This document shows, piece after piece, positions 17,525-25,368 of a stretch of DNA of 28,511 bases. The stretch spans positions 1 through 28,511 of the forward strand of contig CACRSC010000468.1 in NCBI GenBank assembly GCA_902651635.1, read 5' to 3'. Under the pieces are notes generated by a model. The model saw only the letters and a list, made by a program, of their open reading frames with translations. It ran no database searches and was not told where the DNA came from. This DNA comes from Mastigamoeba balamuthi. Taxonomy: Eukaryota; Evosea; Mastigamoebida; Mastigamoebidae. How positions within the stretch are numbered: the first letter of the stretch is position 1; every line of letters starts with the position of its first letter. The position numbers and the translations under genes are program-made.

Positions 17525-19224
17525 TTCGTCAGCTGGGAGCCTGCGGGGGCGGTGGGCGGGAGTCCAACGGCCTCCGCCGTGGCAGGGCGCCACTGGCCGT
17601 CCCCTCAGCAGGACCACGTCGGACGAGAGCGGCGGCGACTCGTGGGCGGGGCTCGTCGACAACGTGGACGTCTGGGCGCGGGCCCTGAGCCCTGCAGAGG
17701 TCGCCCGCCTCTGCAGCCTCGGGAGCAGCGGCATGGACGCAGGCCTCGCCGAGGGCCTCGTCCTCTACGCGCGGGCCGACAGCGACACCCTCGATCGTTC
17801 GCTGGACAGCGGCCCCGGGGGACACGGCGGCGTGCCGCCCAGGGACAAGCTGCTCTACGGCGACGTCGGGCCCGCGTGGCCTTCAGTCCCGCCTGCGTTG
17901 CGCCCCACGGGCAGCGCGTGCACTCTTCTCGCGACGGCGCTGAGGGAGAGCAGTGGGGGCCCGCCTGCAAGGCCGCCTGCGCCTGAGCCTGCGCCGAGGG
18001 CACAGCGAGGTGCTGTTTGACTGCTGGGGACGAGATGGTCCGGGAGTTCAAGTCGGTCGACAAGATCAGCATCTTGGGCACTGCGGCCGAGTGCCACACG
18101 CGACCGGATCCCTACTGCCACAAGCTGATCTGTGTGGTCCCTGCCATTCCTCACCTCTCAGCTCCCCCCCTCATGCAGTGGGTGCAACCCCCAGATCTCC
18201 CTCATCGATAGCCTCGAGATCCGCGAGCTCTTCCACGTCGTCCGCATCGATCACCAGCCCCGGCGAGAACTACGCTCCCGACATCCTGACAAACCACAAT
18301 GCTGACAGCCCCCTGGTCTCTCTCCAACCACGCTTTCAGCAGCCGCGCCCTCAGCGGCAACGCCACCGTCACCGCCTCCAACGTACACAGAGATCTCACG
18401 CAGCGCGCTCCCTGCCGGCGGCACTGCCATCACGTTCTGCATTGCGGGGCTGGCGATGCCATTGTCTATGTCCACTTCAATGACCTCTTCCTGCTCTCAG
18501 GCGCCCACGTCTGTTGCCGGCCTTATCGTAAACACGGGGTGCAGGAGGAGGGCGCTGCACATACCGTCGCACACGCATCTGGTCTCTCGAGAGCGTGCTG
18601 TACCCGTATGGGGAAGGAGGACATGGAGCGGTTCCTGGAGGCGTACAATTGAGAACCCGGTCCCCAGGATGAGCATCGCCAGTATCAACATCATCCACAG
18701 CCTGTCGCTCGAGGTGCTCTTCGACTCGTGTGTCGAGCAGCTGCAGAGGCACAGGGGAGACGTGGCCTACGCCCCCACGTGGCTGCACGAGGACAACGTC
18801 GTCCAGTGTGCCGGCGTGATCGCGTACCTCGTGGGCTTCTGTGAGCCGGACAGGGGACCCCAAGTTCCCTGACGTGGGCTGCTGCCCCTGTGGCACGGCT
18901 TGCCCATCAGCCTCTGTATGGCAGGTTTTGCCAACTGGCACTGACGCACAGAGGTACGTCAGCAAGGGCCTCTACGCGATCACAGAGGCCATCTACACCT
19001 ACGACGCCTATGCGGCGGACAGCGGCGGCATGCTGCTGCTGTGCTGGGTCTCGTTCCCCGTGGCCGCGGATGGCATGGCCAAGATGACCGGCAGGAGCCA
19101 CTGGGTCAACCACGGCACACACTTTGTGCCTGTGGTGCCAGAGGGCCCCGTGGACGTGCGCAAGCAGAGTTCTTCCTGTGCACAGATGCGGCCCAGGCTG
19201 TTACCACGAGTTGGTAGTGTCTAA
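17525..19224 (+). pseudogene. Decayed, rearranged paralogue of the LamG-PARP receptor
   Basis: 17525-18110 matches the receptor from its LamG domain into the next ectodomain: VWARALSPAEVARL, DAGLAEGLVLYARADSDTLD and GPGGHGGVP are nearly identical, with deletions in the following Cys-rich part and a TGA at 18018. The intron at 15438 is recognisable by its CAG end (18179). 18190-18500 has no counterpart in the intact gene. From about 18510 the juxtamembrane and PARP regions return in pieces: KEDMERFLEAYN then stop, LEVLFDSCVEQLQRHRGDVA, SKGLYAITEAIY. Several frame changes separate them. The Cys-rich repeat, most of the membrane span and a contiguous catalytic frame are lost, so no active enzyme is expected. 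Confidence 0.8.
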
Positions 19225-19321
19225 GGCTAATATCAACTGTTCCGGTGTGCAATTGCAATTTTCCTCTGATTAATGTCAATAATCTGCCCTGAATGAACCT
19301 GGAACTGAAGATCCAAATCAC

Positions 19322-19327
19322 TTTATT
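19322..19327 (-). promoter_or_regulatory. AATAAA overlapping the stop codon of copy C
   Basis: On the minus strand the end of the copy C frame reads CTAATAAAG, so TAA and a canonical poly(A) hexamer overlap. The usual 10-30 nt to a cleavage site would fall near 19290-19310. It may be coincidental in this AT-richer gap. Confidence 0.3.
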
Positions 19328-20825
19328 AGATTGGGTGATTGATCACCCTGAGAAGGGATCGAATCACCGATGCCCTTATTCTCTGGCCGAAAGAAACACC
19401 TGTCAGCTGACGCTGAACAAGTGCTCCTCCTGGAAGTTGGGTCAGAGCCAGCAGCCTGAGAGGCTGCTGGAATTGAAAAAGTGTCATTACGCTCAGAGAG
19501 AGACGGTCCTGGTCATCTTTGACCGCAATTGCGTACTTGAGGGCGATGACAGACTTTGGACGAGTGTCCATGATCAGGATGTATCCATGAAAAGGAGGGA
19601 CCAGATTCTGAGCCAGCTCAGTGTCATCCTCGACACTGAGAACGAGTACAGGATCCCCCAACGGGGGGACAGACATACTGGGTGGCAGTGCCGTGCCACA
19701 GAGGGTGGTCCATGTTCCGCAGTAGCATGAGTACTGTGGAATGGCGACAGAGAACGCGGGCGCGACCATAGGCGGGACAGCGTGGGCGACAAACGAGGCG
19801 GAGAAGGGCGCCGAGGGCACAGAAACAGCGGCATATGGTGCGGCGACCGTGGTGGCAGGGGCGACGGGCAGGGCAGCGACAGGCGCAGAGGGTGCCGAGG
19901 GCGGCGAGACGGGCGAGACCGAGGCAGCGGGGGCGACCAGCGGCGGAACGAGGGGCGCGGCGTGGGCGACAGACGAGGCGGCGAAGCGGAGCTGCGGCGA
20001 CAGGGGCAGCTGCAGCCGGAGGGACAGGGGCGAGGGGCGCGGCGACGAGGGCTGGCGTGACGCCGCGGACGAGAGGCAGGAGAGGTCGCGCAGGGGGAGC
20101 GCCGGGGCAGCGGCAGGCTCGGGGCGGGCGACGAGAGGGGCGGGCGCGACGGCAGGGTCGAGGGGCCCGACAGGCTTGGAGGGGGCGACGGGCGAGGGGG
20201 CGACAGGCGCGGAGGGCGCGGCGATGGAGGCAGCGGGCGCGGCGCGGGCGACGGACGAGGCGGCGAGGGGCGCAGCGCTCGCGGAGGGCGCAGAGGCCAC
20301 CGAGGGCGCGGAGACGGGGGCGCACGGCGCGGCGACGGCGGCTGCGGGGGCGACGGACGACGCGACGACGGGCGCGGAGGGCGCGAGGGGCGCAGCGACA
20401 GGGTGGGATGGCGCGGAGGCAGCGGGGGCGGCGGCAGCGGCGGCGGCGGGAGCAGCCAGAGGCGGGACAAAGGGCGCGGCGGGGACGACGAGGCCAGCGG
20501 CTGCAGGCAGGGGCCCCACGGCCGGAGGCGGCGGCGGCCCGCAGAACACGTTGTTGATGTTGATGGCGTTGATGTTGACGCCCTGCGGGGTCGCGGAGCA
20601 GAGAAGAGCAGGCAGCACGCGCGCCCCCCACACGCGATGGGATGGAGAATACCGCGGGGTCGTTTGATTTGCGTTAGCCGGGGCGCCCAGAGAACACCCG
20701 CCCCAAAACCGAAAAGAAGATGCGGGAGCGGGAGCCCGCGCGGGCGCGATGCGCACGTAGAAGAGGTTGGCGGTCCGCGGGCGCTTGGGCGGGGGAGGCC
20801 ACGAGCCGTTGTTGCTTCCGCTCAT
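19326..20825 (-). CDS. Pro/Ala-rich paralogue without U-box, copy C (chimeric C-terminus)
   Basis: Exon 1 (20825-20757, 23 codons) and exon 2 (20582-19326) join in phase 0 to 441 residues. The N-terminus (PPPPKRPRTANLFY) and the low-complexity Pro/Ala region match copies A and B almost exactly. Beyond about 19880 the Pro/Ala repeats continue with a different make-up. From about 19740 the frame enters about 135 residues of unique, non-repetitive sequence (for example LSVEDDTELAQNLV) and ends at TAA. The GTAAGG donor, intron 2 and the U-box exon are absent. Either this is a chimera reading into unrelated DNA, or a paralogue with a genuinely different C-terminus. The long open frame alone is weak evidence in such GC-rich DNA. 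Confidence 0.45.
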   Translation of the reverse strand: MSGSNNGSWPPPPKRPRTANLFYVRIAPARAPAPASSFRFWGGCSLGAPANANQTTPRYSPSHRVWGARVLPALLCSATPQGVNINAININNVFCGPPPPPAVGPLPAAAGLVVPAAPFVPPLAAPAAAAAAAPAASAPSHPVAAPLAPSAPVVASSVAPAAAVAAPCAPVSAPSVASAPSASAAPLAASSVARAAPAASIAAPSAPVAPSPVAPSKPVGPLDPAVAPAPLVARPEPAAAPALPLRDLSCLSSAASRQPSSPRPSPLSLRLQLPLSPQLRFAASSVAHAAPLVPPLVAPAASVSPVSPPSAPSAPVAALPVAPATTVAAPYAAVSVPSAPFSASFVAHAVPPMVAPAFSVAIPQYSCYCGTWTTLCGTALPPSMSVPPLGDPVLVLSVEDDTELAQNLVPPFHGYILIMDTRPKSVIALKYAIAVKDDQDRLSLSVMTLFQFQQPLRLLALTQLPGGALVQRQLTGVSFGQRIRASVIRSLLRVINHPI

Positions 20826-21805
20826 TTTTTCTCGTCGGGTGTGTCTGGTGTGTGCACCGTAGAGAATTGTTGGTTTGCGGCAATGACGCAATCGATATTC
20901 TCCACGTCACGGCGTTGCCGCACACCCGGATCGCTGAATCTCCTTTTGCCGTTGATTCACCATGGCTCGGGCTCGCATCTGGTTCACCAGCCGGGCTCAC
21001 TTGGGTTCACACATAACCAGCTCCTTCGCCAGCTGGCTCAAGCCCTCTCTGGTGCACTGCGTGAATCCACCATCGCCTCCTTGACAGCAAGTGAGACCCC
21101 CCCTTCAACGAACCTGTCCTGGAGGATAGATTCAGCGATCCGGGTGTGCGGCAACGCCGTGACGTGGAGAATATCGATTGCGTCATTGCCGCAAACCAAC
21201 AATTCTCTACGGTGCACACACCAGACACACCCGACGAGAAAAAATGAGCGGAAGCAACAACGGCTCGTGGCCTCCCCCGCCCAAGCGCCCGCGGACCGCC
21301 AACCTCTTCTACGTGCGCATCGCGCCCGCGCGGGCTCCCGCTCCCGCATCTTCTTTTCGGTTCTGGGGCGGGTGTTCTCTGGGCGCCCCGGCTAACGCAA
21401 ATCAAACGACCCCGCGGTATTCTCCATCCCATCGCGTGTGGGGGGCGCGCGTGCTGCCTGCTCTTCTCTGCTCCGCGACCCCGCAGGGCGTCAACATCAA
21501 CGCCATCAACATCAACAACGTGTTCTGCGGGCCGCCGCCGCCTCCGGCCGTGGGGCCCCTGCCTGCAGCCGCTGGCCTCGTCGTCCCCGCCGCGCCCTTT
21601 GTCCCGCCTCTGGCTGCTCCCGCCGCCGCCGCTGCCGCCCCCGCTGCCTCGGCGCCATCCCACCCTGTCGCTGCGCCCCTCGCGCCCTCCGCGCCCGTCG
21701 TCGCGTCGTCCGTCGCCCCCGCAGCCGCCGTCGCCGCGCCGTGCGCCCCCGTCTCCGCGCCCTCGGTGGCCTCTGCGCCCTCCGCGAGCGCTGCGCCCCT
21801 CGCCG
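20261..21805. repeat. Near-perfect inverted repeat (arms 20261-20941 and 21128-21805, 186-nt spacer)
   Basis: The arms carry the leader, exon 1, intron 1 and the start of exon 2 of copies C and B, head to head. By eye they differ by one 3-nt indel and very few substitutions, over 681 and 678 nt. The spacer (20942-21127) is not palindromic. On its left it carries leader sequence that copy A shares with copy C but not with copy B. Such similarity implies very recent origin or ongoing gene conversion, or an assembly artefact. Confidence 0.85.
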
Positions 21806-22465
21806 TCTCGTCTGTCGTCGCCCCTGCCCCAGTCGTCGCGCGCCCCGAGTCCGTCGCTGAACTCGTAGCGCCTGGCGTTGTCCCCGACCCTCGCCTCGCT
21901 GCCGCATCGACCACTGCCGCCGCCCCTGCGACATCCCAGCCACCCGGAGCTGCGCACAGCGTCGCAGCCGCCCCTGGAGCCACGAACACGACCCCAACAC
22001 GGTAAGGCGGCACCGGCGGCCACCCTCAGGCAGCCTGGAAGGTACAGGTCTGGGTTGAATCCGCCCTGCTCCAGCGGCTGAGCCAGGCCCGGGAGGTGCT
22101 CCTCCCCTTCCCATGGGGTGGCCGCGCTCTCTCGGACACCGGCCAGCCGTGGAGATGGCATTCAACCCGAGTCTCTGATCCCTTTCCACGACGCACCACC
22201 CATTCTGAGACACACACATTCGCCCCCATTTCCTGCTCAGCGTGTTGTCGCGCTTGCATTGTTCAGGGAGGCAGTGGAGGCAGCAGCCCAGGACGTGGAG
22301 CACGAGAACATCTGCCCCATCACCCTTGCCGTCCCTGTCCACCCCGTAAGGGCGCCTGACGGCCATGTCTACGAGCGCGACAGCATCGTGCAGTGGCTCC
22401 AGCGCACACCGCGGTCTCCTCTGACCAACCAATGCATGACGATCGAGGACCTGGTGCCACTGTGA
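21244..22465 (+). CDS. Pro/Ala-rich protein with C-terminal U-box, copy B (short form)
   Basis: Exons 21244-21312, 21487-22001 and 22267-22465 join to 260 residues. The U-box exon has the same length and stop as in copy A, with one visible residue change just upstream of the domain (AVEAAA for AVAAAA). The Pro/Ala region is about 130 residues shorter because the segment between APLAVSSVV here and the equivalent later repeat in copy A is missing, consistent with recombination between similar repeats. Copy B also has an AIN insertion relative to A (GVNINAININNVF). Its leader upstream of 21128 differs from both other copies, so its expression may differ. Role: presumed E3 ubiquitin ligase, by inference from the U-box only. 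Confidence 0.7.
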
Positions 22466-22639
22466 CCTGGCATCCCGCAGACCCCACACCCATTTCAAGC
22501 AGCCAAACCTCAACAGCAGAATCGTTTTGTTTTCGTCCATCAAGTCAGACCGAGCTCAACAATGGCCTCTGTCAGGATGGCCTGTCGGGCGGGCGCATTG
22601 CGATGGCTCACAAGTCGTGTTACCCGGAACGTTTCAGGA

Positions 22640-22840
22640 GAGGAGCGATCGCCAATGGCGACCGCGCGATCGATGACGTGCTGGACGAGTCGGTGGCGTC
22701 CCTGGCGTCCGCGGGCGCCGACGGGGCGTCCTAGTCGTTGGGCAACGAGTACGCGGACCCCCGAGCTCCGCGAGCGACGACCCCAGCGAGGCCTCGGGGC
22801 GCAGCGTGATGGGGGCCCCAGCCACACAACCACGCTCTCC
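22640..22840 (-). pseudogene. Diverged partner of the secreted-protein fragment at 13725-13978
   Basis: On the minus strand ITLRPEASLGSS corresponds to VALHPEVSLGSS in the copy A flank, and the adjoining DNA (GACGAGTCGGTGGCGTCCCTGGCG on the plus strand, 22685 onward) is shared. The signal-peptide part is missing here and the frame is broken by indels. It documents the right-hand limit of the duplicated segment. Confidence 0.4.
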
Positions 22841-23520
22841 TCCACCAGCCACCCCGGCCGGCAGACCGCACAGCCATCCGTCGGGCCTGGTCTCTCCCTC
22901 GGGCTCAGGCGCGGCAGGCACAGGCGCAGGAGCAGGTGCCTCTGTTCTCGCACGGCAGCAGCGCTCGTCCACCCCATGGGCTTCATTCACAACTGAGAGA
23001 TGTTGGAAAAGGTCTGTTTTTTCGCAAGGTTATTCGCGGGAACAAAACAAACCCCCACAACTGATCTGGCAATCCATAGTATGCGCTGTCGAACGTAGGC
23101 CCAACTCGAGGCCGACGACTCCCGTCATTCGGGCGAGATTTCGGGTGGACGTCATCGCGGAATGACGTAATCCTTCTCTTCACGCCGCTTACTGCCGGGC
23201 CGGGTATATTTACAATGGTTCCCCCCGGTTTTCCCATCACCAACTCGTGGACTGCTGGCGGTAAACACAATCGAATGAATAGTATTGATACAACATTCAA
23301 CTGTTTGGTAGACGCAATCTTCAAAGATTAGAATGAGGGGCTCAAACAATCGAAGGAACGCACAGTGATTCCCACCTGCTCCCCACATTTGTGGCTGTCA
23401 TGTGAGTCTAATGCTGATATTTGCTTGTTCACAATTGCTTGATTCCAACAGACACGCAGCCCACGGGCAGATGCGCAAGAACTGTGCGTGGTACAAGGAG
23501 GGCTGCCATCGCCTATCCTC
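22841..23520. other. Intergenic, CRE-like sites only
   Basis: No gene is recognised between the duplicated segment and the paxillin-like gene's 3' end. Two close TGACGT-type sites occur at 23149-23170 (GACGTCA and TGACGTAA). They have no ACAAAAYCCGCC partner at the spacing seen elsewhere. Confidence 0.4.
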
Positions 23521-25012
23521 TCAGAACCCTCGCGAGGCACTGCGGCAGCCCAGGCACACGACGCGCCCATCGCGCTCGGCGTAGGAGCCGCTGATGGGGT
23601 GCTTGCACGCCGAGCACACAAAGTGGTCCGGGTGGTACTTCTTGCCGTCCGCCTCGAGGCACTGCCCCGTGATGGCCTGCCCGCACGAGGCGCACACGCC
23701 GCGCACCGCCGACCCCACGTAGTGCTCCTGCACAGCGCACATGACAGCATTCGGCTCAGTGCGGATTCGCTGGTTGTAAGGAAACGGAGACAGGAAAGAG
23801 CAGAACAGTGCGTGGTGTGCAGTGTGAAATGCGAAGTGATCAGTGCCAAGTGCCCAGTGTGGTGTGCTTTGCGTTGTGTGTTTGCATTATTGTGTGGTGT
23901 GAGTGGGGAGCAGTGGCCATTGGACAAAGAGCAGTTGCCAAATGAGCGAGAGAGATGCGAGACGCGAGAAACGACAACAGAGGACTCGGAGCAGAGCAGG
24001 GAGCAGGAGAGCAGAGCGCAGAGCGGCGTCGACGACGCGAGAGAGGGGGGCGCATACGCGGCAGTAGGGCTTGCCCTGGTACTCGAAGCACTGGGCGCCC
24101 GCCAGCGGGGCGGCGCAGGAGGAGCAGACAAAGTGCTCCACGTGCCACGTCCTCCCCATCGCCTGCAGCGCCTGCCCCGCGATCTGCTCGCCACACGCGG
24201 CACACGTCCTCCCAAACAGCGCTGCAGCGGCACCGTCAGGCACACGGGAGCAGCGGGCAGCGCGGACCCTTGTAGTCGGCAGCGCAGTAGGGGCCCTGGC
24301 CGGCGTGCTCGTAGAAGTCGGAGCCGCCGTCGAGGACAGCGGAGCAGCCGAGGCACTTGAAGCACTGCGGGTGCCAGCGGCGGCCCAGCGCCTCCACCGC
24401 CGAGCCCGAGACCACGTCCTGCGAGCACCCCGCGCACGGCTTGATCGTGGCCCGCCAGCACTCGTCGCACCAGGCCTCGGCGCCCCCGGGAGCCTGCGCA
24501 GCACGACAGGAACGCCCCGCAGCGGGTGGTGCACAAAAGGTCAAGCAGAGTTACACTGGCGGTTGGGCAGCGGCAAGCGGCGGCAGCGGAGCAGTTCAGC
24601 AGCGCGGCGGTTGTTCGCCAGAGGGGCGCCGCGGCAGAGGGCTGCTGGTATGGCCGAGATATGGCCCAGATACACTTCCAGAAAGACACCCACCCTCAGG
24701 AACACTGCACGAAAAGTGCACCGGGGCAGTTAAGGGGGCTGGGGAGCGTCGAGCGGACCTCGTGGTGCGACCGGCGCCCAGGGGGCAGCGGCACTTGGCG
24801 CAGCAGAAGTGCTCGACGTGCCAGTCGCGGCCGAGGGCGTGGACGACGGCGGTGACGATGGCCCTGCCGCAGGCGGCGCAGGTGCCCTGGTAGAGGTTGG
24901 GCGCGTCGGTGCTGCCCGGCACGGCTGCGGCGCTGCGGTCGGCGCTGCGCACGATGTGGCCCTGCATCCCCGCGATCAGGTCGTCCAGCTGGCGCAGCTC
25001 GTCGGCGGACAT
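23521..25012 (-). CDS. Paxillin-like adaptor: one LD-like motif and four LIM domains
   Basis: Proposed exons 25012-24772, 24704-24694 (11 nt), 24493-24268, 24221-24058 and 23727-23521 join to 282 residues. Residues ~8-16 (QLDDLIAGM) resemble the paxillin LD motif LDxLLxxL, placed just before LIM1 like LD5 of paxillin. The LIM domains follow the C-x2-C...H-x2-C-x2-C...C-x2-(C/D/H) pattern: LIM1 CAACGRAIV to WCDEC; LIM2 CAGCSQDVV to YCAADY (His replaced by Cys in HPQCFKC); LIM3 CAACGEQIA to YCREH; LIM4 CASCGQAIT to VCLGC. Paxillin family proteins link adhesion sites to the cytoskeleton. The micro-exon restores normal LIM1 spacing (18 residues between the finger-2 cysteines) and the frame; without it exon 1 does not join to exon 3. 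The start lies 166 nt from a divergent tRNA-Arg gene. Confidence 0.88.
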
Positions 25013-25177
25013 GGCTGTGGGTTTGTGGGTGCGCACTGCTCGAGAGGCGAAAAGCGAAATGCGGTTAGCAAAGCAACAGTCCGTTTTCCTGATTTGCTTG
25101 TGCCTTGAATCGCCCGCTTGGCTGACTGACTGACCGCCCTCGAGCGACGGGGCGAAAAAAAAGAAGGAATGTAAATC

Positions 25178-25249
25178 GGGCTCGTGGCGCAATGGAAACG
25201 CACTTGACTACGGATCAAGGGATTCCAGGTTCGAGCCCTGGCGGGTCCG
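25178..25249 (+). tRNA. tRNA-Arg (anticodon ACG)
   Basis: A 72-nt cloverleaf: acceptor GGGCTCG/CGGGTCC (with wobble pairs), D arm starting GGCGCAATGG, anticodon stem CTTGA/TCAAG around loop CTACGGA (anticodon ACG, read as ICG), and T arm CCAGG-TTCGAGC-CCTGG with an intact B box. The body closely resembles animal tRNA-Arg(ACG). No intron is present. Confidence 0.97.
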
Positions 25250-25251
25250 AC

Positions 25252-25258
25252 TTTTTTT
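25252..25258 (+). terminator. Pol III terminator of tRNA-Arg
   Basis: Seven T residues begin three bases after the tRNA 3' end, a strong RNA polymerase III stop. Confidence 0.85.
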
Positions 25259-25368
25259 GCTCATTAACCCTCTGGCCACAGCACCACCAAACTAGCCCAC
25301 AGAACCCGAACGGTCCCAGTATGAAGACAGCACGGGAAGGATGTATGTATTGTCGTGATTGGGGCTGG

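Noticed and set aside
11527-22840. The U-box segments as a transposon
   Set aside because: No transposase or reverse transcriptase frame, no terminal inverted repeats at the copy edges and no target-site duplications were seen. The copy edges differ among A, B and C, which fits segmental duplication better.
22634-22990. A 118-codon minus-strand gene right of U-box copy B
   Set aside because: Only its middle resembles the fragment opposite copy A. The start is not conserved and the shared part is broken by indels, so I list it as a remnant instead.
24071-24733. Plus-strand open frames across the LIM gene
   Set aside because: The minus strand encodes four recognisable LIM domains with correct spacing; the plus frames are shadows of GC-rich codons.
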